From positions 250,213,438-250,277,437 of the forward strand of contig CM037879.1 of assembly GCA_021292165.1 (NCBI GenBank): a DNA stretch of 64,000 nucleotides. The letters are read 5' to 3'. The DNA comes from Shinisaurus crocodilurus. Lineage: Eukaryota; Chordata; Lepidosauria; Squamata; Shinisauridae. The position numbers were made by a program, and so were the translations under genes. How positions within the stretch are numbered: position 1 is the first letter of the stretch; each line of letters starts with the position of its first letter. Of the stretch, positions 32,060 to 42,929 are shown piece after piece. Under the pieces are notes generated by a model, which saw nothing but the letters and a program-made list of their open reading frames with translations, searched no databases and was not told the origin of the DNA.

Positions 32060-33070
32060 AAAAATGTGGAAAAAAAGCTGCGAAGTGGCCTTCAATATCT
32101 AAGGTTAGAAAAGGGAAATCTCAGGATTTTTCTGAGAAAAATGTCTTATGGGAAATTTTGGCTCAGCTCTGGTTGCCATTCTTCAGGGTTCAGCACCTTT
32201 CCTAGGATCTTCCAACCATTAAATTTCTGAAGGGTGATTGTGGGTACATTTTGTCTCTAACACAGATGCTTATAATACTGCTACTTCCCTGAAAGCCCTG
32301 CAGCAGGTGTGAGGGGGCAATGTTGTACCCAGCTCCAGGGAAGAGGTAGAGCTAGTGTTGTGCCAAAATCTGCCCTCCAATTTCCTGAAAGTTTTCTTCC
32401 CCCTTGAAAACTTCCATTTTTCTGCCTCATTCTCATGGCATTTTATAATTTATTTTGAATTTCTTTGGACTGTGTTTTTGAGTTTACCTGATCACTGCAA
32501 GATGACTGAAGGTACTTTATGCTTTTTCTTCTTCTATTACACATATCTCTATTGCTCTGCAGCCTCCCAGGCTCCCTGTGCTTTCTGATCTGAAAAAACT
32601 TTATGGACAGAATTACCTCATGATGTTCTTTCCTGGTTTTTAATAGAAGTAAGATAAGGAGGCTACAGGTTGCTGGAGAGATGATTATACAATGAAAGAC
32701 AGGACAATCACACACACTCATTAGCCACCTCGTAAGTAAAGTAAGCACAAGAACCCAAAACCCAATCCAAGGATAATTTCTCTGAAATTTTCTTCTCCTT
32801 TGAATTTCTTTTCAAAAGCTATTTCTTTTCTATCAAACTGAATGAGACTGGTCAAAAGAAATGTAGGAGAAATGTTAGTACAGCACTAAGAGAAATGTAT
32901 TTTTAATTAATTAATTAATTGAAGCCCTAGCACCAGTCTTAACTGCGGTTAACGTTAACTGGGGTTTACATCTGACTGCTACTTTGAAACCAACATTAAA
33001 TTGTGGTTCCAAATCTTAACTAAATAGGAGCCATAGACTAGGTTGGGCCAATGTATACCTTAACTGTAAT
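30546..33070. other. Intergenic with two CA microsatellites
   Basis: CA repeats lie at 31626-31660 (interrupted) and 32029-32058. A TTAA run lies at 32901-32921. A decayed AACGTTAACTGGGG-type repeat lies near 32940. No coding exon is recognised. Confidence 0.5.
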
Positions 33071-33150
33071 TATTAGTATTAGTATTAGTATTTATTTCAT
33101 TTCTATACCGCCCAATAGCCAAAGCTCTCTGGGAAGTTTACAACAGTGCC
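33071..33150 (-). repeat. Dispersed repeat end (AGCTCTCTGGG type), second copy
   Basis: An ATTAGT tract and TATTTATTTCATTTCTATACCG are followed by CCCAATAGCCAAAGCTCTCTGGG. It is the same unit as at 7924-8010. Confidence 0.5.
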
Positions 33151-33540
33151 AATTACAGTTAGTGCAAGGGAGAGGGAAAACTTGCTCCTAATGGGGGTGG
33201 GTGGAAGGAAAACACAAGTCCACAACTGGCTCACATGTTCTCTTAACTGTGCTTTTGTATGTACCATCCCAGTGTCTGCAAAAGGTGCCAGCAGAGGGAA
33301 AGATTGTGCTTTTAGCAATACCAGTGCAAATGTATTGATATCCTACTTCATATGTTCCAGGGCTGGGTCCTAGCACTGAGAACAAAAAATTAAGTTTAGC
33401 TTAATGAAATTCAAGATAAGCTCTGTCTTGTTAGAACTTTCTGTCCAGTTTTCCTCTGAAGTCCCATATCTCTCAGCTACAATGGGTGTCAGAAAAGAAG
33501 TAGTACTACAGAAGAAAACTGTATACTATTTTTGCAGCAC

Positions 33541-33771
33541 TTACTTCTGAGTAGATATCTATAGGATTGTGCTATACGTCCCATTGAGTTTAATGGAGCT
33601 TACTCCCAGGTAGGTGGGTATAGGATTGCATTCTTAGTCTCCATCAATCTAAAGCTAAAATCCTATATTCACTTACCTGGGAGTAGTCAGGCAGTCAGGC
33701 CTTACCTGGCAGTAAGTCTCAATGAACTCAATAGGGCTTACTTCTGAGAAGATATGTATAGGATTGCATTG
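33541..33771. mobile_element. Two adjacent Harbinger-like MITEs
   Basis: Copies at 33541-33635 and 33657-33771 both contain CCCATTGAGTT/CAATGAACTC centres and TATAGGATTGCA ends. The second has a short internal duplication (CAGGCAGTCAGGC). Their adjacency suggests insertion into or next to an existing copy. Confidence 0.55.
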
Positions 33772-34103
33772 TGAGAAACTGGCAGTGGAACCTACATTTA
33801 CAGAGCATGTAAATGTTTATGTTTACTCAAGTGCCCTACTATTCACGTTTACTCAAGTGTCCTACTGAATTCAGATGTCCCACTTACAGCCCAAAGCAAA
33901 GACTATTAAGAGCTCTTCAGAGCATGACCCATCTTGTGCGCTTCCAGATGCACAGCTCCTAGTGCTACCAATCTAAAGACAATGTGCAGCATTTCCATCT
34001 TTTCATCCTCAATGGGGTTTTTTCTGGAAAGAAAAGAGAGGCAGAAGAAATGGTGGGGGAAAGCAGGAGGGTTACAAGTGGAAGACGATGTCATCTGGAC
34101 CGC

Positions 34104-34130
34104 CACCCCACCCCACCCCACCCCACCCCA
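34104..34130. repeat. CACCC pentamer repeat
   Basis: About five units of CACCC; the complement is G-rich. Confidence 0.9.
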
Positions 34131-34159
34131 GGCAAAATTCTGTGGATGATGTAGGGTGA

Positions 34160-34460
34160 TTGCATGATAAGAACTGTGCAGGATTAGACCAAAGGCCTAT
34201 GCAGTGCAACACTTTTGTTCCCAACCAGATGCCTTGGGAAGTCCACAAGCAGGACGTGAGTTCAATAGCACTCCCCTGCTCATGTTCCCTAGCTACAGCA
34301 ATTCATAGGCATACTATCTCTGATACTGGAATACATAGCCATAATGATTGGCAGCCATTGTGAGCCTCATCCTCCATGAATTCGTCTAATCCCCTTTTAA
34401 AGCCATCCGAGCTAGTGGCCATTATTAAATCTTGTGGTAACAAATTCTATAGTTTAACTA
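34160..34460 (+). repeat. Dispersed repeat, GGATCAGACCAAAGGCC family, copy 1
   Basis: GGATTAGACCAAAGGCCTATG, CAACCAGATGCCTTGGGAAG, CATAGCCATAATGATTGGCAG and CTAATCCCCTTTTAAAGCCATCC appear in the same order at 60912-61175. The family name is not known to me; it may be a LINE 3' UTR. Confidence 0.6.
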
Positions 34461-35039
34461 TGGAAGCCTTGTCTGGAAGCACTCCTATATTCAGAATTGT
34501 TTGAGACCACAGACGTTTTGTCTGTGCACTATTTTCTGCGCAATTTAACCCCCAATAATTGACACTGAGTATTACATGCTGGGACATTTAAAGACTTGAG
34601 GACTGAGGGAGCATATGCTGGGGTAGGGGGAGTAATTGTTAATTCAGGTATTACAGGGGTTAATAGCCACTCTAATTCATATTAATAGGCATCAGCTACT
34701 CAGTATTAAATAATGTTTGTTAACTGACTTGCAAAAATTAATAGGCTTGAAAAATGAATGAGTAGAATTGAGAATAAAACTCACCACAAAACACACTAAT
34801 CTTTGCAACATTTTTACAATATTCTTAGCCTGTAGCACCCTGGAGAGAGGGCAGATGAGAGTTTAAAATGCAGACTTTCCATATGGTACTGCAGACACAC
34901 TAACACCTGGACACCAAGTCTGGATGCCAAGCCAATCAGAGAGGAGTACAGACAGAAAATGGATACTGGATTCCCTGCTGAAACACAGTGAATAAGCAGT
35001 TAGCTTTGAAACACTGTAAATCTCATTTGAAACTGAACT
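34461..35039. other. Intergenic, nothing recognised
   Basis: AT-rich, no supported feature. Confidence 0.5.
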
Positions 35040-35120
35040 TGCAATCCTATCCTCACTTACTTGGGAGGAAGCCACATTGAGCTCAGTGGGACTTACTTCT
35101 GAGTAAGCATGTGTAAGATC
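35040..35120. mobile_element. Harbinger-like palindromic MITE
   Basis: TGCAATCCTATCCTCACTTAC, CACATTGAGCTCAGTGGGAC and GAGTAAGCATGTGTAAGATC align with the 9211 copy. The right end is decayed. Confidence 0.55.
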
Positions 35121-35569
35121 AGGCAGTGAGTGGAAAGGTTATTTTAACCAGAGAGATAGAAAGTCTAGAGTAACACACACAGGTTTGTTTTGAGATCTCC
35201 ATTTTACATTGTTAGTGTGGTAAAAGCACCATGTGTGTGTGCAAATAACCGGAGCGCAAATGGAGTGCCGGCTTTGAATTTGGTAGGTGAGGGGACAATG
35301 GCGGTGGCAATTTAATTAGATTTATCTTTGCTGCAACCCAAGGTTTGTGTGGGATATCTTTTGCGGTCCTCTCTGTTTGCAACATGACTATGTGATAGCC
35401 TCAGGTAATCTAGACACATGGACAGCCCCCTAATCTAAAATGGCTACTCTGCAGCAGTGACAGGCCACCTGAGAGAGACACAACTCCTGGGATTAGGCCT
35501 TGCAAGAAATCCAGATGCCAACTCTGTCCCCATAGTCACTCAGGGGCAGGCAACACTATTACAGGTCCT

Positions 35570-36240
35570 AACAACATCAGGGGCCTATTGACCACTCATC
35601 CAACAGCATGAAGCCACTCCTTCACTTGCCAGCAATGCCCTTCTGCTATCTACAAAGCACAAACAGGTCCGTCTCTATGCAAAATTATCAGTGGGCACAA
35701 ATCTGACATTAAGAATTGCAACATTCAGAAACATTCTGCTGCTTTAACAAAAAAGCAAACGAACAAAAAACAAAAAAACAAAAAAAAAAAACCAGTCACC
35801 ATTCTCCAACAAAAGAATTTCAAAGGGTGACTCCTCCAGTGTGAAATTACCAGGCTAGAATGTATCAGTAAATTTTATTCTATCCATTTGGGACTCAGCA
35901 AAGACCAAGATTTTCTCTCCCACTATACATGTTAAATTAGCATAGTAAACCCAGGAAGAGGGTGTTATCATCAATTACTACTCTTGCAAATGGTCAATAT
36001 GCTTATCTCGGAAGGGATATGTTTCAGTTTTGCATAGCAATATCGCATACTTCACCTCTTGCGTTTCATGGTCTATGCACAATCTTTTCTCTGTTCCCAT
36101 AGGGTGCGTGTGTGGTGTGTGATTTATAAACATGCATGCAGAAATAACACGTCATGCTTCGGGGCAGGGGGACGCTTATACCATAATAACTCTATTAGTC
36201 TTTAAGGTGCCATAGGAGACAGGACCCTTTTCTTGTTAGT
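35570..36240 (+). mobile_element. Decayed Penelope-like element, copy 2
   Basis: The frame at about 35622-35730 reads CQQCPSAIYKAQTG then SLCKIISGHKSDIKNCNIQK, a damaged GIY-YIG-like block that aligns with copy 1 at 8011. Further shared pieces are CACCATTCTCCAACAA (about 35797), TTTTCTCTCCCACTA (about 35911) and CACCTCTTGCGTTTCATGG (about 36053). The end ATTAGTCTTTAAGGTGCC (about 36194) matches the foldback at 29116. An A-rich insertion sits at about 35748-35791. Only the nuclease-side end of the element is present. Confidence 0.55.
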
Positions 36241-36447
36241 ATCTGTATATCCAGTGTAATTGTTCTACTGTCTGCCTGTATCTTGATAACACGTGTCCTG
36301 TGTAGAACCATAGTACAGAGCTATCAGTAACACTGTATTTCACCAATAAAGATTGAACAGGTGACAGTTCTTCAAAAGCCTTTGTTAGAGTGGTGTTGTA
36401 AGCCTCTATCATTCCCAGGCCCTTCTGAAATGTGGAAGTCATAATTT

Positions 36448-36605
36448 CATAGATTTCATAGATCATAGAGTTGGAAGGAGCCTACAAGGCTATCGAGTCC
36501 AACCCCCTGCTCAATGCAGGAAACTAGAGGAGGGGTCTCCCATCCAAGTAATAACCAGGCTTGACCCTGCTTAGCTTTCCACACTCAGACAAGCTGAGCC
36601 AGAGT
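36448..36605 (-). mobile_element. 5S rRNA-headed SINE with CR1 tail, copy 2
   Basis: This copy is longer than the one at 1481. On the plus strand the CR1 tail complement (GATCATAGAGTTGGAAGGAG) comes first, then the same linker GGAAACTAGAGGAGGGGTC. The complement of the 5S rRNA internal promoter follows (TCCCATCCAAGTAATAACC, then TTGACCCTGCTTAGCTTTCC, about 36539-36580). The identical head/tail junction in both copies shows a real family and not two chance insertions. Confidence 0.75.
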
Positions 36606-36851
36606 AAGCCACTAGCCACAGGCCTACAGGGTTGTTATAAGTCCCCACACCGTATTTCAATATGGGGGGGATCTTAACAATGGACTACATTGCAAGGTGT
36701 TCATAGCCACTATCTTTCAGCCCCTCCCCCAATCTGCAACATGTGGTTGTTAACAGCACATTATAGGGTTGTCATAAGTCAATTAACCTTGGACTTCCCC
36801 ACAACCTGAAATATGGGAATAATAAAACTGGACCATATCACAGGGTTGTCA

Positions 36852-36898
<47 letters not shown>

Positions 36899-36993
36899 CA
36901 GCCCCTCACAATATGGGCATGATATTTCAGTCTCAACCCCTCCCCCTCTGTGATATGGGAACAATAAACATTGGACTGTTTATTTCTCCCCTC
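36606..36993. repeat. Diverged local repeats and CT microsatellite
   Basis: ACAGGGTTGTTATAAGT (36626), TAGGGTTGTCATAAGT (36764) and CAGGGTTGTCATAAAT (36841) each sit near CAGCCCCTC and AATATGGG units, so one unit has been duplicated. A CT run lies at 36856-36893. Confidence 0.5.
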
Positions 36994-37614
36994 CTGGCAT
37001 AGGAAGCATTTGCAGAGCAATTTTTAGTAGTTGTTTTTTAAAATGAAGTTTTTCCCAAACAGGATCTGAGTTTGAAAGAGCATGAACTTCTTTCTTTTCT
37101 TCTCCTTTTCCTTCCTAGTGGTAGTGGGGCACACTGTGCTGCAAAACTGCTGCAACAAGAATGTTCTGGATTTCTCCATTGCCTACCCTACCAAAAGAAA
37201 GCCATGGCATCAAAAACAATGAGGAAATCCAGTTTTCAGATAAAGCAACTGTCAGGTGACCAGATGCAGAAGAGGGCAGGTCTCCTGCACCTTTTACAGA
37301 TGTGTACAAGAGAGGATTTCAGCAGGTGCAGCTTACATGACCTGCTGAAATTCCCTCTTCTATATAACTATTAAAAGGTGTAGCCATCCTAGTCTCTACA
37401 ACTTTATTGTGTTTATAGTTTACATTTCCCACAACTGTACTGGTCTTAATCCTTACTACGGGGGGGGGGGATGGGGGGGAGGAATCATAAACATGATTAC
37501 TCTATATACACTATTGGTGCAAAAGATCAGAATTGGAGCTGTTATAGCACCAGTGTCTGTTTTTAATTGTGTGTCCTAATCCCATGAATTTTACTTGGAA
37601 ATTTTACACTGTAT
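36994..37614. other. Intergenic, nothing recognised
   Basis: The frame at 37072-37374 has no family resemblance. A G run lies at about 37460-37479. Confidence 0.45.
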
Positions 37615-37752
37615 TCAGCAGGGCTTACTCCCAGGTCAGTATTCATAGGACAACAGTTGAATAGTGCAGTCCAGGGCATGTTTATTGAGACATAAGTCTC
37701 ACAGAATTCAATAGGACTTACTCCCAGGTAACTGTGCATAGGATTGAAGCCT
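37615..37752. mobile_element. Harbinger-like MITE copies
   Basis: GGGCTTACTCCCAGGTCAG and TCATAGGAC form one right half. AGTGCAGTCCAGGGCATG to GCATAGGATTGAAGCC forms a nearly complete second copy. Confidence 0.5.
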
Positions 37753-37812
37753 GAGTTACACAGCTTTTAGCTCAAAAATCTCGTCTCCTTTCTTTGAGAG
37801 GGAAGTAGTTTA

Positions 37813-37862
37813 GGGTGTAATCCTATGCATGTTTAGAATCTAAACAAGATAGGATTGCGCCC
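37813..37862. mobile_element. Minimal 50-bp Harbinger-like MITE
   Basis: GGGTGTAATCCTATGC and AGGATTGCGCCC are inverted ends, flanked by TTA at 37810-37812 and 37863-37865. Only a few bases (around GTTTAGAATCTAAAC) separate the arms. Confidence 0.65.
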
Positions 37863-37865
37863 TTA

Positions 37866-38373
37866 AATGACCATTGGTGCGCCATAGCAGGGGTCTTCTA
37901 CAGACTAAACTAGCTGAGGCTTTCCAGAGCTACTTACCCTTTTATCTGAAGTGAAAATAAGTTTTGCCTTTCTTCATAGTCCACAAATCTTTCCAAATGG
38001 TCTGATTTTCCGACAAATTATTTGAGCAAATGCTTTCTTTCCTGTTCATTCCCATTTATGCTAGAGAGAGAGTTGACTTACAAGAGGGCGATAGTTACAC
38101 AAGTGCAGGTACTCGTGAGAAATATCTGAGTAAATGTTAATTACAAAATGCAGGAATTCCAGGCAAGAAACTGCCCTTAAGTTAATAACAAGAGACAAGG
38201 AGTATCTGCAATAGCCCTCTGGATATCTAGGGGATACTTAGTATCCAACCCATGTAAATTGTTCTGTCTCCCTCCACAGTCTCTCCATCCCCACCCAAAT
38301 CTTTTACGAGGCCATAAAGTAAAAAGTGCTTTGTTTGAGATCCTAATTGTGGCTAGGATGTAGCCCTGGGATG
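37866..38373. other. Intergenic, nothing recognised
   Basis: No supported feature. Confidence 0.5.
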
Positions 38374-39113
38374 TGGTGATGGTGGTTGTTTATTAATTTT
38401 AAAAAAACAAAACCCTGTACTTGAGCACATAAAGATGGCCATGGTCTAGGACAGGGATGGGGAACCTGTACCGTCCAGATGTTGTTGAACTACAGCTCCC
38501 ATTATCTCTGACTATTGGTCATGCTTGGTGGGGCTGATGGGAGTTAAGTGTCCACAAGACAAACCAAACCAAACAGGAAATATATCCCAACGCAAAACCC
38601 AAAAGCAATTGATCAATTGAGATGAAGAAACTGGTGAAGATAGATAATGTTCAAAATCTGATAAAGTTACTTTATCTCACAAACTACAAACATGCAGTTA
38701 TAGACAATAGAAGAGAGTACAAATAAATTGTGCAATAATGTCCTTCAATACCAGAGATAACCAATACCAGAAATGACAAAACGCATTTCAACCTATGGTC
38801 TTCTTCCATGATCCCACGTTTTAAAAGGCATATACAATAATAAGAAATAAAGTACAGAGGCTTATATACACAGATATTTTTCAAGCCAAGCTTCTCACAT
38901 CTATTGACATAGTGATGATGGTCATTTATTAATTTTAAAAAACTGTATTTGGGCATATAAAGATGGCCATGGTCTAGGACAGGGATGGGAACCTGTACCC
39001 TTCAGATGTTGTTGAACTACAACTCCCATTATTCCTGACCATTGGTCATGCTGGGTGGGGCTGATGGGAGTTAGAGTCCAATAACATCTGGAGGGTACAG
39101 TTTCCCCACTCCA
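38374..39113. repeat. Local duplication containing hAT-like MITEs
   Basis: 38374-38553 and 38911-39081 are homologous. Both hold TTTATTAATTTTAAAA, then AAAGATGGCCATGGTCTAGGACAGGG, then a hAT-like MITE starting CAGGGATGGG (38452 and 38980). Because sequence outside the MITE is shared, this is a duplication and not two insertions. The second MITE extends to about 39113; the first is cut at 38553. The 38554-38910 spacer is unique. Confidence 0.6.
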
Positions 39114-39299
39114 GAGCTAGGGGGTAAGATAAATTTATGAAGAAGTCTAAATGGCTTTGGAAGTTACCAAACTGTTAACAGAGTAAAAAGAACAACAGAT
39201 TTAGCATTACAAAGTTTGTATAATAACTTTTATTCCAGCAGGTAGTCCTATAAATCATAGATTCAACATAGGATTGGGTGGGGCACAACAAATAGCTTC

Positions 39300-39444
39300 A
39301 CTTTAAAAAATCTAATTCATTTCCATATCCCTCTGTGCTGCAATTAGAGTTGGAGATGGTGACTTGCCCAAAATGAGTGATCAAGAATCTGAACCCAAGT
39401 GTCCCATATTCAAACCTAGTATTGTTTCCACTGCACCACAAGAG
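39300..39444 (-). repeat. Old tRNA-headed SINE
   Basis: GGTGACTTGCCCAAAATGAG, GAATCTGAACCCAAGTG and CCACTGCACCAC form a reversed SINE body and tRNA-like head. Diverged. Confidence 0.5.
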
Positions 39445-39846
39445 ATTGTGGTAAAGGTTTTTTCTTCCCCATAAGCATGTGGAACCACAAGGAAATATTA
39501 TTTTGAATACAGAAGTGAGGATGATGTAAACTAAGCTGCAGCCAATGCAAGTGGCGCCCTTCTTTTACCTCTCATAAAACTTTTTTTTTTCATTTTCCCT
39601 ATTATTTCTTGGTCATATTGCAACCTATAGTAAAAGATAGACTCCATACACACACTTTTTCACACAGCTGTAAAACAATTGAATTACACCAATTTCACAA
39701 GTTACATGAAGTCAGAATCTGGCCTAGATCTTGCATGGGTAGCTCTAAGCAAAAGGGAAATGAATGTATTGTAGAGTCAGAGAGCACAGTTGACAATGCT
39801 ATTATTTTTCCTTTCAGGCTTGGAATGTCTGTGCTGTAATTCCATC

Positions 39847-39849
<3 letters not shown>

Positions 39850-39885
<36 letters not shown>

Positions 39886-40335
39886 GGCGATCACTCGAAT
39901 TCTAAAGGAAGATTGTGTAGACTCTAGTGTGGGTCCGTAAGTGACTGTGGATGCCAATTCTAGATCCACACAGCTTCCCACAGTGAGGACACAGGTTACC
40001 AGATGGGAGATGGTCCTGTAAAGGATTCATTTGACGTGCTTTTCGCTTAGCACGTTTCTCCCTTTCACCTTGAACTCGCACTTCTTCAAAGTCCATAGAA
40101 CCTTTGTGAAAGGCCAACCTCCATTTAGATCGTTCATGTGCCAGAGCTTCCCGGTTTTCGATGCTTATATTGCATTTTTTTAGATTAGCCTTATGAACAT
40201 ATTTAAACCTCTTATATTGACCACCGATATTCCGCTTTCCATCCTTGAGTTGGGAATAAAATAACTGCTTTGGGAGACAGTCAGGCATTCGAACAACATG
40301 ACCGGTCCACTGACTTTGAAGGATCTCCATCTGTT
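39850..40335 (-). mobile_element. Non-LTR retrotransposon 3' end with CCHH finger, copy 2
   Basis: A CAT microsatellite (39850-39885; an ATG tail in sense) is followed by a short 3' UTR and an open frame of at least 142 codons. The frame contains WTGHVVRMPDCLPKQLFYSQL and a basic EKRAKRKARQ, then a C-x2-C-x12-H-x3-H finger near the C-terminus. The first 180 bp nearly match the copy at 14690-14870. HVVRMPD...LPK-type sequence is common downstream of reverse transcriptase in some LINE proteins. The copy is 5' truncated and lacks the polymerase. Confidence 0.65.
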
Positions 40336-42460
40336 AGAGATACAGAGAGACCATCCTTTGTTAGCCTGATGGCTTGCTAATAGGTCAGAATGATCAGCTG
40401 ATACTTCATCAATACAACAAACTAGTAACAGGAGATGGTCTCCTGATAGCTAGGAATCTCCAACTTTTGAAATGTGATACCTTCTCAAGCTGTAAGGGAG
40501 CAGAGAAATGGTTTGGATCCAGGTCAAAATTAATTGAGAGAAGCAGACAGAAGGAGAATAGCTGTGAGTTGACTGAAGTGGAAGCATATTTGGGTGAAAG
40601 AGCTCTCTGTGGGAATCTGGTGCAAGGTTTCAGAGGTGCTGTCTGCTTTTAGGAGTCTGCTCGTTTCCAATAGGTTCTGCTTGCATATTTGTAAATAAAA
40701 TAAATATTACAAAGACATCATAAATCTCCAGTCATCCAAAGGAAACAAAACACTGTAGAATGTTTCCCCTTTAACTTCTCACCATCCAGAGAAGTAAGAA
40801 ACATTTAAACCTAGGACGGATTTGCATGAGCACCATTCCTAAACATGCATGGTGACAAGACAACAACAGTGATCCTCGTGTAGATTTTCCAGAAATCTTT
40901 TATTATTCCCTTTACCAACTACGAGATAGCATTTTGCACAATATTTCCTTAAACCTGACATTGATGTCATTCTGTCCCATGCTTCCCAAAAGACAAGCAG
41001 AAACAGAAAACTTTCATGATATTAAGCTAGTGCAATGAATACAAATTCTATAAAGCCTTGCTAAAAAGCACACAGGGAAACGTTACCAGGGTAATGTGAG
41101 ATTCTACTGACCACAACCACCACTTGTTTTGACTAGACCAAGAATGCCAATAAAGGTTTTCCTCTATAAACAGACACAATCACAGCAAAATAGGAGGCTG
41201 CATACGTGCTCTCCATCCCTTGAGTCCCTTATTACTGCTGCAGGAAGGGGTGTCACTGAATAAGAACAGGTTGCTATTTTTCCAAACTTCTTGCTTCCTT
41301 AGCATCTATCAGCGATTATAAAGCACAATACACAGTCTCTATTATTTCCATCTCCCAACCACTTTATTGCCAAGGACCAAAATGCAGAGTTTGTGGTTGG
41401 TGACAAAAAGTACCTGATTTAAGAGGAATGTAATGCAAGACAGACATCAGCAGTGCGTCTGCACCTCTGAAATGCAGATTGTGCAGGTTGAGCATGTGCA
41501 ACCAACCCAGGGCAATGCATAGCAGAGAGTCTTGAGAATCCTTGCTAAAAGGCAGAGAGAAACAGAATGAAGAACAAGTTGCAAGGAACTAAAATTTTAC
41601 AGTTCATTGCTGATGGGAAATCTATTATTTCCAATCCTTCCCAATCAGATCCAGTATTCAAACAGCCAATGGTGAAGCATTCCTCTGGCTTGTCTCAAAT
41701 TCTCCTGACCAGTCCCAGAGAGCAAGCAGGGAACTCAGGTAGCACGTTATCCTGAACTTCACTGCTCCAGTGACTCTGTGCACATTCACAGTATATTAGC
41801 AGGTGGAGGAGCAGTTTGCCTGGGCTGCAGCCAGCTCACTTGGTCTCACCAAGCAGAGGTGGATTAGCCAGCAGCTGCCAGGGGACTGTGCCACTCAGGT
41901 TGTAGACAAAAGTATCCCTGCTGGATGAGCACTGCTGGGACAGGAGTCTGAGGCTAGGGGAGGTGGGGGGATGCAGGTGAAGCAGGCTCAAGTGCACCAG
42001 CGACCCAAATGGGGTGGCAACATTTTTAAGGGCAAAAAGAGCAGCATGAGCTCTGAGAGGCATGATGTCCCATGATCCTTCACAATGTCAGAAAGGATGC
42101 TGGGGCACTACTCACATTGTGAATGCCAGCCTCTGGAGAGGATGGAGGTAGAAAGATACTGCTTCAAGCCTGAAAGTGCTATGTCAAGAGAGGCAGCAAG
42201 ACAAACAGACTTTGCAGGAGACAAAATAGGTATATAAATCTAGATGACTGGTTCAGGCTGGGTGCACACCATCATATACCCCTTTTATTTTGAAATTAAT
42301 TAATCAATCCAGGCTAAAGATCCTCAGTTCCCTACTCACAAGTAATAGGGATTAGATTGCCCTCCTATACCATCATGAACAGCATGCAGAAATAAATCTC
42401 CATTGATTTTTATTTTTTTTTTACTACTCTTTAAACACCTCAACTGTGAGCTCCCAAATA
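40336..42460. other. Intergenic, nothing recognised
   Basis: No exon or named repeat is supported. About 41820-42070 is moderately GC-rich with a minus-strand frame of no recognisable family. Confidence 0.45.
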
Positions 42461-42703
42461 CAGTCATGCCTTGGATTGAGAGCATAATTCATTCCGGAAA
42501 CGTGCTTGTAATCCAAAACACTCTTATATCAAAACGAAATCCCCAAAAAAATATTTGTACAGAGATTTTTAATTTAAGCCGTACTACAGTACTTGTATTG
42601 CAACACGTCGCTTGTATATAAAGTCAAAAAAAAAATATTTAAAAATTTGCTTGTCTTGCAAAACGCTCTTAAACCAAGTTACTTGCAATCCAAGGTATTA
42701 CTG
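42461..42703. mobile_element. Tc1/mariner-like MITE (243 bp)
   Basis: The inverted ends CAGTCATGCCTTGGATT and AATCCAAGGTATTACTG are bounded by TA on each side (42459-42460 and 42704-42705), the target duplication of Tc1/mariner elements. The interior is AT-rich with no transposase. Confidence 0.75.
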
Positions 42704-42804
42704 TAGGTGGAAATCTGTTAAGTAACTAATCTACATTTGTTAGGCTTTAATGTGCTACAAGGCTCTTTGTTGTAACCCGCATTAAGTCATAATGAGTATG
42801 TTTT

Positions 42805-42828
42805 GAGAGAGAGAGAGAGAGAGAGAGA
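42805..42828. repeat. GA microsatellite
   Basis: An uninterrupted GA run of about 12 units. Confidence 0.9.
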
Positions 42829-42929
42829 TGTAGAATGAAAGCGTGAGTGGTATGAGTGCGTAAAGGGGGTTGTGTAACTTGTGTGTTACAGCACACAAGT
42901 CTTTGGGAGAGTGAGTGAAATCCGGATTG

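Noticed and set aside
36535..36600. 5S rRNA gene
   Set aside because: Only the internal promoter part is present, diverged and joined to a CR1 tail; it is a SINE head.
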